Source: Sphingorhabdus sp. M41 (GTDB lineage: Bacteria; Pseudomonadota; Alphaproteobacteria; Sphingomonadales; Sphingomonadaceae). From it: DNA of 64,000 bases. Below are positions 19,996 through 28,968 of the stretch, piece after piece. The stretch spans positions 1,142,501-1,206,500 of the forward strand of contig NZ_CP014545.1 of NCBI RefSeq assembly GCF_001586275.1. Reading direction: 5' to 3'. Below the pieces are notes generated by a model that was given only the letters and a program-made list of their open reading frames with translations, was not told where the DNA came from and did no database searches. Position 1 is the stretch's first letter, and each line of letters begins with the position of its first letter. The position numbers and the translations under genes are program-made.

Positions 19996-21204
19996 ATGAG
20001 ATTTATCGGAAAAATGGCGATGCTGGGCGTTGCCTGCATCAGCCTGACGGCCTGCGAGCAGGTCCAGAAAGTCGCGGCGGATGTCGCTGGCTTGCCGACT
20101 GACGAGAACGTGCTGTTCTGGACCCAGGATCAACGCGACAATGCGTTCCGCCAGATGGAGGTGCTGACGACCACGCGGACGATCGAAGCGGGTGATACTA
20201 TTCGTGAGCTTCCGGCAGGAAAACCGCTGCCTGCCTCCTTGCCGGCGGCTGATGGCAGCGATATTTCTGTCGACGACTATATGGCCGACCAGCGGCTGGC
20301 CGGACTGGTTGTGTTGCAGGACGGCAAGGTCCGGCTCGAAGAATATCGCCTGGATTTTACCAAGGATGATCGCTGGACCAGCTTCTCGGTCGCCAAGTCT
20401 CTGGTGTCGACGCTGGTCGGGGCTGCGATCAAGGATGGCTATATCAAGTCGCTCGACGATCCGCTGACCAGCTATATCCCGGAACTGAAGGGCAGTGGCT
20501 ATGACGGCGTGACGGTCGAGCAGTTGCTGACCATGACCTCGGGCGTCAAATGGAACGAGGATTATGAGGACAAGGATAGCGATGTTGCGCGCTTCAACAC
20601 GACAAAATCGAAAGACGGCGTCGATCCGGTCATCCTCTATATGAAGACACTGGTCAACGAAGCCGAGCCCGGCACCCGCTGGCAATATAATACCGGCGAG
20701 ACCAATTTGATTGGCGTGCTGGTGGCCAAGGCGACCGGCAAGTCGCTCTCCGAATATCTCTCCGAGAAAGTGTGGGAGCCATATGGCATGGCCCAGGATG
20801 CGGTCTGGATATTGAACGATGGCGGCAAGGAGATTGGTGGTTGCTGTATCTCCGCTACCACGCGGGATTTTGCGCTTTTCGGGCAGTTCGCGATGAATGG
20901 TGGCAAGGTTGGTGACACCGCCGTTGTCCCGGATGGCTGGTATGAAAAGGCTGGCACGAAACAGGCTGATATCGGCATGGACGGCCGCGGCTACGGCTAT
21001 CAATGGTGGACCTATGATGATGGCAGTTTCGCCGCGCAGGGTATTTTCGGTCAGGGAATTTTCATTGATCCCAAGCGCAAGCTGGTGATTGCCGGCAATG
21101 GTAATTGGCCGAGAGCAACGCCGGATGACAAAAAAGCGGGGCGTGATGCCTTTTATCGCGCGGTGCAGGCCTATCTCGACAGCGAAGCAGCACCGGCCAA
21201 GTGA
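19996..21204 (+). CDS. Serine hydrolase, beta-lactamase class C/DD-peptidase fold, lipoprotein
   Basis: A 402-residue protein with a lipoprotein signal peptide (lipobox LTAC, Cys20). It carries the SxxK motif Ser131-Val-Ala-Lys134 and the Tyr231-Asn232 pair (RWQYNTG) typical of the class C beta-lactamase/AmpH/esterase group. A canonical KTG box is not evident; HxG-type variants are common here. It probably hydrolyses an ester or amide in the periplasm. Antibiotic resistance should not be assumed. It follows cfa after 21 bases. Confidence 0.85.
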   Translation: MRFIGKMAMLGVACISLTACEQVQKVAADVAGLPTDENVLFWTQDQRDNAFRQMEVLTTTRTIEAGDTIRELPAGKPLPASLPAADGSDISVDDYMADQRLAGLVVLQDGKVRLEEYRLDFTKDDRWTSFSVAKSLVSTLVGAAIKDGYIKSLDDPLTSYIPELKGSGYDGVTVEQLLTMTSGVKWNEDYEDKDSDVARFNTTKSKDGVDPVILYMKTLVNEAEPGTRWQYNTGETNLIGVLVAKATGKSLSEYLSEKVWEPYGMAQDAVWILNDGGKEIGGCCISATTRDFALFGQFAMNGGKVGDTAVVPDGWYEKAGTKQADIGMDGRGYGYQWWTYDDGSFAAQGIFGQGIFIDPKRKLVIAGNGNWPRATPDDKKAGRDAFYRAVQAYLDSEAAPAK

Positions 21205-21210
21205 TAGCGG

Positions 21211-21912
21211 CTAGCCGATTTCGAACCGTTCACCGGTTTCGAAATCGCTGGCCAATATCTCGACCAGCCGGTCTGCAACCACAGAAGGCAGTTTAACGCT
21301 TTCCGGATCTTCACCGGGATAGGCCCGGGCGCGCATTTCGGTGCGGGTCCGGCCGGGGTCGACAATTGCTGTACGAATCTGACCCAAATTGCGCATTTCT
21401 TCACCATAGCTGAGCACAAGTGTCTCAAAAGCTGCTTTTGATGCACCATAAGCGCCCCAAAATGCCCGCGGCTTTCTGCCAACACTGCTCGTAATTCCGA
21501 CCAGTCTTGCGTTGGCGCTTTTGCGGAGCATCGAATCAAATCCGGCGATCAAGGCTTGCTGGGCGATCAGATTGAGGGTGAGGATCTTGTTGAATTCCTT
21601 GCCGTCGATAGTCGGAACCGGTCCCAGCGAGCCGAGCATGGCGGCGTTGAGAACCAAAATATCGAGCCCCTCCCAGCGTTCGGAAATCGCCGTCGCCAGA
21701 CGGCCGATACTGTCGCCGTCGGTCAGGTCGAGCGGTGCAATGGTCGCATTGCCACCGGCCGCGTGAATCTGTTCTTCGATTTTTTCGAGACCATCGGCGT
21801 TGCGTGCGGTGATCACGACATGCGCGCCTTCTTTGGCCAGTGCCAAAGCGGTTGCTGCGCCGATACCGCGGCTCGCACCCGTAACGAGCGCCAGTTGACC
21901 TTCAAACTTCAT
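21211..21912 (-). CDS. Short-chain dehydrogenase/reductase
   Basis: A 233-residue SDR with TGASRGIG (residues 11-18), LNAA in place of NNAG (88-91), Ser142/143 and Tyr155-x-x-x-Lys159 (YGASK). The Arg after the second strand (TARN) fits an NADP preference. It lies two bases downstream of purF on the same strand, so it is probably cotranscribed with purF, although no metabolic link is known. The substrate is unknown. Confidence 0.87.
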   Translation of the reverse strand: MKFEGQLALVTGASRGIGAATALALAKEGAHVVITARNADGLEKIEEQIHAAGGNATIAPLDLTDGDSIGRLATAISERWEGLDILVLNAAMLGSLGPVPTIDGKEFNKILTLNLIAQQALIAGFDSMLRKSANARLVGITSSVGRKPRAFWGAYGASKAAFETLVLSYGEEMRNLGQIRTAIVDPGRTRTEMRARAYPGEDPESVKLPSVVADRLVEILASDFETGERFEIG

Positions 21913-21914
21913 AG

Positions 21915-23438
21915 TCAGTTCGCCGTTTGCTTGAGACGTGGCAGGTCGCCCGACGGTTCATGTTCCCGCGCCGTTCCTGATGAATCCGACCGCTCGTTGA
22001 GCATGCTGAGCTGGTCGGGTTCTTCTTCGCCATCACGGTCGGTGAGGACGGTCGGATAGGCGCCGGTAAAACAGGCATCGCAATATTGCGGCTGGATGTC
22101 GTGACGGGTTTCCTCGCCGGCAGCGCGGTAGAGGCCGTCGATGGAGACGAAAGCAAGGCTGTCGGCCTGGATGAATTCGCGCATTTCCTCGATCGACTTG
22201 CGGGCCGCGAGCAGTTTTTCCCGTTTCGGCGTGTTCACGCCATAGAAGCAGCTGTGCATGGTCGGCGGGCTGGCGATCCGCATATGGACTTCCGCCGCGC
22301 CGGCTTCGCGCATCATCTGGACGATTTTCAGGCTGGTGGTGCCGCGCACGATCGAGTCGTCGACCAGTACGATTTTCTTGCCGTTGACCAGCGGGCGATT
22401 GGCATTGTGCTTCAGCTTGACGCCGAGATGCCGGACACCGTCACCGGGCTGGATGAAGGTCCGGCCGACATAATGCGAGCGAATGATGCCGAGCTCAAAG
22501 GGGATTCCTGATTCTTCGGAAAATCCGAGTGCAGCGGGGGTGCCGCTGTCGGGAACCGGGATGACATAATCTGCCACAACCGGGCTCTCGATCGCCAGTT
22601 GCGCGCCAATACCCTTGCGCACGCTGTAAACCGAGTTGCCGTCAACGATCGAATCGGGCCGCGAGAAATAGACATGTTCGAAAATGCAGGGACGGGCCTG
22701 ATTGTTGGGAAAGGGGCGATGGGAGCGCAGTTCACCGTTGGAAATGACGATCAGTTCACCCGGTTCGACGCTGCGGACATATTCCGCACCGACCAGATCG
22801 AGCGCGACGGTTTCGGAGGCAAAGACATAGGCTTCGCCAATCCGGCCCATGACCAGCGGACGGATGCCGAGCGGATCGCGGCAGGCAATCATGCCTTCGG
22901 CGGTCATGCAGATCAGCGAATAGGCGCCTTCGACCTGTTTCAGCGCGTCGATGAACTTGTCGAGCAAGGTGCGATATTTGGATGTCGCGACCAGATGGAT
23001 GATGACTTCGGTATCGCTGGTCGACTGGAAGATCGAGCCATGGCGAACCAGCTCGTCGCGCAGTGCCAGCGCATTGGAAATATTGCCATTATGGGCGATG
23101 GCAAAGCCGCCGGACGCGAGATCGGCTTCGAGCGGCTGGACATTGCGCAAAGTGCCGGCGCCGGTGGTCGAGTAGCGGACATGGCCGCAGGCCGAATCAC
23201 CGCGCAGTCGATTGATCACTTCTTCGCTGTCGAAATTGCCAGCTACCGGGCCAAGCGCGCGGTGGCTGTAAAATTCCTTGCCATTGCGGCAGGTAATGCC
23301 GGCGGCTTCCTGACCGCGATGCTGGAGAGCGTGCAGACCGAGCGCAACCATGGCGGCTGCGTCGTCAATGCCGGCGATCCCAAAAACGCCACACTCTTCC
23401 CGCAGCTTGTCGTCATCAAACGGGTGGGTTGTCAGCAT
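21915..23438 (-). CDS. purF: Amidophosphoribosyltransferase
   Basis: A 507-residue enzyme that makes 5-phosphoribosylamine from PRPP and glutamine, the first step of purine synthesis. The N-terminal glutamine amidotransferase domain has Cys16 (EECGVFG), exposed after removal of a 15-residue propeptide in this subfamily. The C-terminal PRTase domain carries the PRPP loop KIVLVDDSIVRGTT. The extra C-terminal 30 residues are Ser/Glu/Asp-rich. The 177-base region before it holds a G-rich/C-rich short inverted repeat around 23493-23516 of unclear meaning. Confidence 0.96.
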   Translation of the reverse strand: MLTTHPFDDDKLREECGVFGIAGIDDAAAMVALGLHALQHRGQEAAGITCRNGKEFYSHRALGPVAGNFDSEEVINRLRGDSACGHVRYSTTGAGTLRNVQPLEADLASGGFAIAHNGNISNALALRDELVRHGSIFQSTSDTEVIIHLVATSKYRTLLDKFIDALKQVEGAYSLICMTAEGMIACRDPLGIRPLVMGRIGEAYVFASETVALDLVGAEYVRSVEPGELIVISNGELRSHRPFPNNQARPCIFEHVYFSRPDSIVDGNSVYSVRKGIGAQLAIESPVVADYVIPVPDSGTPAALGFSEESGIPFELGIIRSHYVGRTFIQPGDGVRHLGVKLKHNANRPLVNGKKIVLVDDSIVRGTTSLKIVQMMREAGAAEVHMRIASPPTMHSCFYGVNTPKREKLLAARKSIEEMREFIQADSLAFVSIDGLYRAAGEETRHDIQPQYCDACFTGAYPTVLTDRDGEEEPDQLSMLNERSDSSGTAREHEPSGDLPRLKQTAN

Positions 23439-23615
23439 ATCTCACCTGGCTTGTAAGTGGTCGGGCGGGGGATGCCTGCCATATAGGTTTGAAAGGGGGG
23501 TTTGTCTGCCCCCAATGTCATAAAATCATAATATTGCGCGAACCGGCTGGCATCTGCTGGATCAATTGCGCCATTAGCCGTTGCGCGGGACCGGATCGGG
23601 TCTTAATCCACTGCC

Positions 23616-23987
23616 ATGACAAAAAGTGAACATGATCGCGAAACCGGAAATCTGCTGCAGCCCAAATATGATTCGAAGGGTTTGATCACGGCGGTGGTCA
23701 GTGATGATTCGTCCGGCGAACTGCTGATGCTGGCGCATATGAATGCCGAGGCGTTGCAGCTGACACAGGATAGCGGCATCGCGCATTTCTATTCCCGCAG
23801 TCGCCAGTGTCTCTGGAAAAAGGGCGAGACCTCCGGCAATATATTGTCGGTGACCGAGATGCGGATCGATTGCGATCAGGATGCGCTGTGGATCAAGGCG
23901 GTGCCGGCAGGCCCCGCCTGTCACACTGGCGAGAGAAGCTGTTTCTATCGAAAAATCGTGGACGGAAAGCTGGAGCCGGTAACTTGA
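23616..23987 (+). CDS. hisI: Phosphoribosyl-AMP cyclohydrolase
   Basis: A 123-residue enzyme of the third step of histidine biosynthesis, opening the purine ring of PR-AMP. The conserved metal-binding stretches are present: [23 protein letters not shown] and [13 protein letters not shown], with the zinc cysteines in the last two. It is a stand-alone HisI without a HisE domain. No ribosome binding site is visible before the ATG. The stop overlaps the start of the lipoprotein gene (TGATG). Confidence 0.95.
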   Translation: MTKSEHDRETGNLLQPKYDSKGLITAVVSDDSSGELLMLAHMNAEALQLTQDSGIAHFYSRSRQCLWKKGETSGNILSVTEMRIDCDQDALWIKAVPAGPACHTGERSCFYRKIVDGKLEPVT

Positions 23988-24508
23988 TGCGCATCGCTGC
24001 GCTGCTCTTGGCCCTGTTGCTGGCAGGCTGTGACCAAGGTCAATCGGATGCCGAGAAAGCCGTGGCCGAAATTTCTCCGCTGGAACAAGCCGCGATTGAT
24101 GCCGGTGTGATTCCCGATGTTCGGAATGTCACGCTTTCCGGCGCTTATGAGCGACGCAGCGATTTGGGGACCGACAGTTTTTGTGCGGTTGGCAATGATG
24201 AAAAGGGCTATCAGATCGGAATGATCGCGGTGTTCGGGCCAGCCACCCAGTGCGAAGGGCTGGGCGAAGCCGAACGCGATGGAGAAAATGTCCGAATCAC
24301 TCTCAACAGTGAAAAAAAATGCAGCTTCACAGCCCGTTTCGACGGTGTTGAACTGAAATTGCCTGGCGATTTGCCGGACGGCTGCGCGAGCTATTGCAGC
24401 CGGCGCGCTGGTTTCGAAGGGGTCAGCTTTTACAGGATCGGCGAGGGCGATGCGGTTGCCCGATCGACCGGTGGCCGGAATTTCGAGAATCTGTGCCCCG
24501 GCGGATAG
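23987..24508 (+). CDS. Cys-rich lipoprotein of unknown function
   Basis: A 173-residue protein beginning [17 protein letters not shown], a clear lipoprotein signal with lipobox LAGC. Beyond the lipidated Cys there are six cysteines, an even number that suggests up to three disulfides in the periplasm. I recognise no domain. The start overlaps the hisI stop, so it should be translationally coupled to hisI. Codon use looks like that of its neighbours. Confidence 0.75.
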   Translation: MRIAALLLALLLAGCDQGQSDAEKAVAEISPLEQAAIDAGVIPDVRNVTLSGAYERRSDLGTDSFCAVGNDEKGYQIGMIAVFGPATQCEGLGEAERDGENVRITLNSEKKCSFTARFDGVELKLPGDLPDGCASYCSRRAGFEGVSFYRIGEGDAVARSTGGRNFENLCPGG

Positions 24509-24510
24509 CA

Positions 24511-24539
24511 TTGACGTTTACGTTAGCGTAAGCTATGCG
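24511..24539 (+). promoter_or_regulatory. Promoter with embedded dyad before the MerR gene
   Basis: TTGACG (24511-24516) and TATGCG (24534-24539) are spaced by 17 bases. The spacer contains the dyad TTACG-TTAG-CGTAA (24518-24531), placed where a MerR-family protein would bind. The gene start at 24546 is only six bases after the -10 and has no ribosome binding site, so the transcript may be leaderless. The dyad resembles, from memory, operators of LiuR-type MerR regulators of acyl-CoA catabolism. Confidence 0.5.
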
Positions 24540-24545
24540 GTGCTT

Positions 24546-24983
24546 ATGTCGAAGCCGCCAAACCATGCCGAACTTGATACGCCGGATCTGAAGAATAGGG
24601 AGACCTATACGATATCCGACCTGTCGGAAGAATTTGGCGTTACCGCCCGCGCGCTGCGCTTCTACGAGGACGAGGGGCTGATAGCTCCGGACCGCAAGGG
24701 GCTGTCCCGGATATATACCAAGCGCGACCGGGCGCGGCTTGCCTGGATCATGCGGGCAAAAAATGTCGGGTTCAGCCTGACCGAAATTCGCGACATGATC
24801 GACCTCTATGATCTAGGCGACGGTCGGCAGACGCAGATGCAGGTTACGGTCGAAAAATGTCAGGAAAAAGTTGATACGCTGAAGAAACAGCGCGCCGACA
24901 TCGACAGCTCGATCAAGGAATTGACCGGTTTTATAAAGACTGTGCAGGACGCCATGGCGGACACCAAAGCACAGCATCAATAG
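24546..24983 (+). CDS. MerR family transcriptional regulator (LiuR-like)
   Basis: A 145-residue regulator with an N-terminal winged helix-turn-helix (residues 19-88: TYTISDLSEEFGVTARALRF, then GLSRIYTKRDRARL) and a C-terminal dimerisation coiled coil (about 95-140). It lacks the cysteines of metal-sensing MerR proteins. It is followed after 55 bases by an acyl-CoA dehydrogenase gene. The pairing fits regulators of branched-chain or fatty acyl-CoA degradation. A dyad in its own promoter suggests autoregulation. I start it at ATG 24546; the frame is open upstream through the promoter. Confidence 0.85.
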   Translation: MSKPPNHAELDTPDLKNRETYTISDLSEEFGVTARALRFYEDEGLIAPDRKGLSRIYTKRDRARLAWIMRAKNVGFSLTEIRDMIDLYDLGDGRQTQMQVTVEKCQEKVDTLKKQRADIDSSIKELTGFIKTVQDAMADTKAQHQ

Positions 24984-25038
24984 AGGATAGATGCCGGTAA
25001 TGACCGGTACCCCCAATTTGAGTAGAAAGTAAATAATC

Positions 25039-26841
25039 ATGCCCAGTTACACCGCACCGATCGGCGAAGTTCGTTTCATTCTCAACGAAGTTCTCAATCT
25101 TGAAAAATATACCAGGATTCCGGGATTTGAAAATGCAACGCCGGAAATGGTCGATGCGATTCTCACCGAGGCCGGGAAATTTTCGACCGAAGTGCTGCAT
25201 CCGCTCAACCAGTCGGGCGACGAAGAAGGCTGCACCCGTCACGCTGATGGCTCTGTTACGACGCCAAAGGGCTTCAGGGAAGCCTATCAGCAACTGACCG
25301 AGGGCGGCTGGACGACATTGTCCTCCCCGGAAGAATTTGGCGGCCAGGGATTGCCGCGCGTGATTGGCAATGCGGTCATGGAATTCATGGTCTCGGCCAA
25401 TCAGGCGCTGGAAATGTATACCGGCCTGACCCAGGGCGCGATTGCCTCGATCCTCACCGAGGGTAGCGAAGAGCAGAAGCAGGTCTACGCCACCCAGATG
25501 ATTTCCGGCAAATGGACCGGGACGATGAATCTGACCGAAGCGCATTGCGGTACCGATCTGGGTCTCATTCGTACCAAGGCCGAACCAATGCCCGGCGGCA
25601 GCTATGCCATCACCGGCCAGAAGATTTTCATCTCTGCCGGCGAGCATGACATGGCGGAAAATATCATCCATCTGGTTCTGGCGAAAACGCCGGGTGCTCC
25701 CGATAGCTCGAAAGGCATCTCGCTGTTCATCGTGCCGAAATTCCTTGTCAACGAGGATGGCTCGCTGGGCGCGCGCAACGGCGTGAGCTGTGGTTCGATC
25801 GAGGAAAAAATGGGCATTCACGGCAATGCGACCTGCGTGATGAACTATGACGGTGCGACCGGCTATATGGTTGGCGAAGAGAATAAGGGCCTGCGCGCGA
25901 TGTTCATCATGATGAACGCAGCGCGGCTTGGCGTCGGTCTGCAGGGACTGGCGCAGGGCGAAATCGCCTATCAGAATGCGGTGGTCTATGCCGGTGACCG
26001 GCGTCAGGGCAGGGCACTGACCGGAGCGCAGGATCCGGAAGAAAAGGCCGACACATTGTTCGTCCATCCCGACGTTCGCCGGATGTTGATGGACGGCAAG
26101 GCGTTTACCGAGTCAATGCGTGCACTGGTTCTCTGGGGCGCGTTGCAGGTTGATCTGGCGGACAAGGCGGAAACCGAGGAAGAACGGCAGTCGGCCAATG
26201 ATCTGGTCAGCCTGCTGACTCCCGTGGTCAAGGGCTATGGCACCTATATGGGCTATCAGATCGCCACCGAGTCGCAGCAGGTTTATGGTGGCCATGGCTA
26301 TATCAAGGAATGGGGCATGGAACAGTTCGTGCGCGATGCGCGAATTGCCATGATTTACGAGGGCACCAACGGTGTTCAGGCGATGGATCTCGTCGGCCGC
26401 AAGCTCGGCCAGAATGGCGGCCGCGCGGTGCAGGCCTTCTTCAAAGTCGTGGCCGAGGAAATTGCGGAAGCAAAAAGTCACGACAAGCTCTCCGGATTTG
26501 CCGAGGCGCTCGAAAAAGCCAATGGCGAACTGCAGAAAGCGACGATGTGGTTCATGCAGCATGGCATGGCCAATCCGAACAACGCTGGCGCCGGCGCCTA
26601 TCATTATATGCATCTGATGGGCATTGTATCGCTCGGACTGATGTGGTTGCGGATGAGCAAGGCGGCGCAAGCTGCTCTGGACGCGGGTACGGACAATCCG
26701 AAATATTACGAGGCCAAGCTGGTGACGGCGCAATATTTTGCCGAACGGTTCCTGCCGGATACCGGATCGCTGCGCCGCAAGATTGAAGGTGGTGCCGACT
26801 CGATCATGGCGCTGGATCCGGAAATGTTCGCGGTTGCCTGA
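25039..26841 (+). CDS. Acyl-CoA dehydrogenase, DmdC-like long form
   Basis: A 600-residue FAD enzyme starting MPSYTAPI, the usual start of the roughly 600-residue subgroup that includes DmdC (3-methylmercaptopropionyl-CoA dehydrogenase) and several fatty acyl-CoA dehydrogenases. It shows the core motif [19 protein letters not shown], the signature [20 protein letters not shown] and the catalytic Glu in [12 protein letters not shown], plus the extra C-terminal domain. The substrate cannot be fixed from sequence, and a role in DMSP breakdown should not be assumed. Its stop and that of the convergent gene lie in a 6-base dyad (GCCTGA...TCAGGC). Confidence 0.9.
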   Translation: MPSYTAPIGEVRFILNEVLNLEKYTRIPGFENATPEMVDAILTEAGKFSTEVLHPLNQSGDEEGCTRHADGSVTTPKGFREAYQQLTEGGWTTLSSPEEFGGQGLPRVIGNAVMEFMVSANQALEMYTGLTQGAIASILTEGSEEQKQVYATQMISGKWTGTMNLTEAHCGTDLGLIRTKAEPMPGGSYAITGQKIFISAGEHDMAENIIHLVLAKTPGAPDSSKGISLFIVPKFLVNEDGSLGARNGVSCGSIEEKMGIHGNATCVMNYDGATGYMVGEENKGLRAMFIMMNAARLGVGLQGLAQGEIAYQNAVVYAGDRRQGRALTGAQDPEEKADTLFVHPDVRRMLMDGKAFTESMRALVLWGALQVDLADKAETEEERQSANDLVSLLTPVVKGYGTYMGYQIATESQQVYGGHGYIKEWGMEQFVRDARIAMIYEGTNGVQAMDLVGRKLGQNGGRAVQAFFKVVAEEIAEAKSHDKLSGFAEALEKANGELQKATMWFMQHGMANPNNAGAGAYHYMHLMGIVSLGLMWLRMSKAAQAALDAGTDNPKYYEAKLVTAQYFAERFLPDTGSLRRKIEGGADSIMALDPEMFAVA

Positions 26842-26850
26842 GCTTTCTAA

Positions 26851-27639
26851 TCAGGCGGCTTCATTCTGTTCCGCCTGCCTATAGGCTTCTTCCCACATGC
26901 CAAGATTTCGCCGGGCATCCTGTACAAAGGGTGACCGGCGAATTCCCCATAAGGCCAGATCATTGGCAAGCCGGCCAAGCAGGCGCATCGGCCGCTTTAC
27001 CTGGATCAGCAGGATGACCCGGCGCTGATCCGTGTCATTGTGCACCTCATGATAATAGCTGTCGTCAAAAACCAGCCATTTGCCCGGCTCCCAGAACAAA
27101 TCGATATCCTCGACCTGCATCGCGCATTTTTCCGGTCTGTCGGGGATGATCAGTCCGAGATGGCAAGTGACCAGGCCCCGAGTGACGCCGCGGTGACGGG
27201 GAATCGTGGCACCGGGCTCGAGAATCGAGAAAAAGGCCGAGTTGAGATCAGGTATCTGGCGCACCAGTTCCGCCGTTACCGGCGCGCGGGCGCAATTTTC
27301 TGCCACTTCATAGCCATAGCCGATCAGGAAGAAGGAGCGCCAATTGCCATCGCCGGCAATCCGCGCATGATCGGGTGAAATTTCCTTGAGCGGCGGTACG
27401 GCGTCGCGGTGGCGCAGAATCGCGGCAGCTTCCTGCGCGATCGTCTGCCAATTTGCGGTCAGCCTGTCGGTCCATTGAAATGCATTGGCCTGGATGACCG
27501 GTTCCGTCGGGATTTTCGACTGGCCCATCGATATCCGGTTCATCGTGCCGCGCAGCCGTTTGCCGATCTTGATGATCAGGGGGCGCTGGTTGGCATCAGC
27601 CGTCGAGGCGGAGGTTCCGCGAAGCTTTTGCATGGTCAT
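26851..27639 (-). CDS. Aspartyl/asparaginyl beta-hydroxylase-fold dioxygenase (LpxO-like)
   Basis: A 262-residue protein of the AspH/LpxO group of Fe(II)/2-oxoglutarate oxygenases. The expected iron-ligand and cofactor pattern is present: PRHRGVTRGLVTCHLGL and FDDSYYHEVHNDTDQRRVIL. I start it at ATG 27639, which has AAAGG nine bases upstream; the frame extends to a TTG at 27684. Known relatives hydroxylate Asp/Asn residues or the 2-position of lipid A acyl chains. The substrate here is unknown. A second, larger relative lies at 34026-35093. Confidence 0.82.
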   Translation of the reverse strand: MTMQKLRGTSASTADANQRPLIIKIGKRLRGTMNRISMGQSKIPTEPVIQANAFQWTDRLTANWQTIAQEAAAILRHRDAVPPLKEISPDHARIAGDGNWRSFFLIGYGYEVAENCARAPVTAELVRQIPDLNSAFFSILEPGATIPRHRGVTRGLVTCHLGLIIPDRPEKCAMQVEDIDLFWEPGKWLVFDDSYYHEVHNDTDQRRVILLIQVKRPMRLLGRLANDLALWGIRRSPFVQDARRNLGMWEEAYRQAEQNEAA

Positions 27640-27683
27640 GGCTTGCAACCTTTCAGTTGAAATATCCCGGACCCGTTGTTCCA

Positions 27684-27689
27684 ATTATA
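27684..27689 (-). promoter_or_regulatory. Candidate -10 box for the LpxO-like gene
   Basis: On the minus strand this is a perfect TATAAT, 45 bases before the chosen start codon. The bases 17 upstream match -35 poorly (CGAAAT), so support is limited to the -10. Confidence 0.3.
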
Positions 27690-27909
27690 CAGCAAAATGT
27701 GACGATATTTCGACAAACCTCCGCCGAAATTCTGTTTAACGCGCTGCTGCCTTTCGCCCACGATGAATGGTGTTTATTTATCGATAGGCGTCGGAAACCA
27801 GCTGTTTAGCGCCGATTTCAACCATATGGTCGAAGCTCGCTGGACCCGCGACCACGGATCCGCCAGCACATCGGTGACAGGGGAATGATATGCATAAGGA
27901 GTATATGCA

Positions 27910-28194
27910 ATGCATTCCAACAAAGCCCCCAATCGCATAAGCCGGATGATGCCTTTTCTGATTACTGTCGGATTGGGACTATCGGGCGCAGCTTTTGCCG
28001 CAGAGCCAGAATCTCCACCGCACCCCTCTGATGACATGCCGTCCGAAATACCGGCACCAACCATCGACAGTGATGGTGATGGCTTGATGGATGCCTGGGA
28101 TCGCAGCGGTGACGGGCAGGCCGACGTCTGGGATGAAGATGGTGACGGCCAGCCGGATCTGCTCGACCATGATGGAGATGGTGAGCCGGACTAG
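27910..28194 (+). CDS. Small exported Asp/Gly-repeat (thrombospondin type 3-like) protein
   Basis: A 94-residue protein with a signal peptide (to about residue 31, ending AAFAAEP), a short Pro/Ser linker and four consecutive DxDGDGxxD-like units (about residues 52-94: DSDGDGLMD, RSGDGQAD, DEDGDGQPD, DHDGDGEPD). Such repeats bind Ca2+ in thrombospondin type 3 and related modules. AAGGAG stands eight bases before the ATG. The protein ends within the last repeat and has no other domain. A strong terminator follows. Function unknown; a periplasmic calcium binder is inference. Confidence 0.75.
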   Translation: MHSNKAPNRISRMMPFLITVGLGLSGAAFAAEPESPPHPSDDMPSEIPAPTIDSDGDGLMDAWDRSGDGQADVWDEDGDGQPDLLDHDGDGEPD

Positions 28195-28218
28195 AGCTAC
28201 CGTTCACACGGCGTGGAA

Positions 28219-28252
28219 ACATCGGACCTAATATTGGTCCGGTGTTTTTTTA
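28219..28252. terminator. Intrinsic terminator
   Basis: ACATCGGACC and GGTCCGGTGT form a 10-base stem with one G-T pair around TAATATT, followed by a run of T. It serves the small repeat gene on the plus strand, and the minus-strand dienelactone hydrolase stop codon lies inside it. Confidence 0.8.
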
Positions 28253-28968
28253 TTCTCGAACACCTCGTCAAACATGCTGAGCATGGCGGCCTTGCTTTGC
28301 CGGTCTGCCGACGCGTTATAGCGGACCGCCTCCAGTGACTTCGAACTGCTGCTGATGTCGGTGAATCCGTGAACCACGCCCGAGTAGATATGCATGTGGC
28401 AATCCGCTCCGGAAATATCCATTTCTTCAAGAAATTCGCGCACCTGCTTGGGCGGGACGAGCGGGTCGGCCCGGCCATGGCAGACCAGAATGCGCGCCTT
28501 AATGGTGCCGCGCTTTGCCGGTAGCGGGGTTGCCAGGAGGCCATGGAAACTGACCACGAGCGCGATGTCCTCACCGCCGCGCGCCATTTCGAGAACGACT
28601 TCGCCACCCATGCAATAGCCGATCGCAGCAATGCGGTTATTGGCGAGCTTTGACCGTGTCCGCAATTCTTCCAGCGCGCAGCGGAAACGGTCGCGATAAT
28701 ATTCGGCGTCCGCGCGCAATTCGTTCGCCAGCACCCTTGCTTCGCGAATATCTTCCAGGAAGCCCTTGCCGTAGAGGTCGCAGACCATTGCGCTATAGCC
28801 CAGCGAGGCAAGCCATCGGGCGCGGTCGAACATGATCTTGTTCGGTCCTGCAATAGTCGGCACGATCAATATGCCCGCACGCGGATAGCGGCTGGGCTGT
28901 GCCATATAGCCGGACAGATTTACATCACCATGCCGATAGGTGAATTGCTGGACCTCAATCGAGCTCAT
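28228..28968 (-). CDS. Dienelactone hydrolase family protein
   Basis: A 246-residue alpha/beta hydrolase. The nucleophile elbow is GYCMGG, with Cys in place of Ser as in dienelactone hydrolase, and the Asp ([10 protein letters not shown]) and His (GVVHGFTD) of the triad are present. The family includes carboxymethylenebutenolidase of chloro-aromatic degradation and many enzymes of unknown substrate. It overlaps the upstream cysK gene by 4 bases, so the two are translated together; a metabolic link is not evident. Confidence 0.85.
   Translation of the reverse strand: MSSIEVQQFTYRHGDVNLSGYMAQPSRYPRAGILIVPTIAGPNKIMFDRARWLASLGYSAMVCDLYGKGFLEDIREARVLANELRADAEYYRDRFRCALEELRTRSKLANNRIAAIGYCMGGEVVLEMARGGEDIALVVSFHGLLATPLPAKRGTIKARILVCHGRADPLVPPKQVREFLEEMDISGADCHMHIYSGVVHGFTDISSSSKSLEAVRYNASADRQSKAAMLSMFDEVFENKKTPDQY

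Noticed and set aside
18970-21003. A 677-codon open frame antisense to cfa and the serine hydrolase gene
   Set aside because: The plus-strand genes have complete catalytic motifs and proper starts; the antisense frame shows no recognisable domain.
19996-21204. Calling the serine hydrolase a beta-lactamase resistance gene
   Set aside because: The SxxK and YxN motifs are shared by esterases and peptidases, and no regulator or mobile context suggests resistance.
23493-23516. Short G-run/C-run inverted repeat between purF and hisI
   Set aside because: Too short and low-complexity to call a terminator or riboswitch.
25039-26841. Assigning the acyl-CoA dehydrogenase to DMSP degradation as DmdC
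   Set aside because: The subgroup contains many fatty acyl-CoA enzymes and no dmdA, dmdB or dmdD neighbour is present.
26836-26856. Dyad GCCTGA...TCAGGC between the DmdC-like and LpxO-like genes
   Set aside because: Only 6 base pairs and no T run; both arms contain the stop codons, so it is likely incidental.
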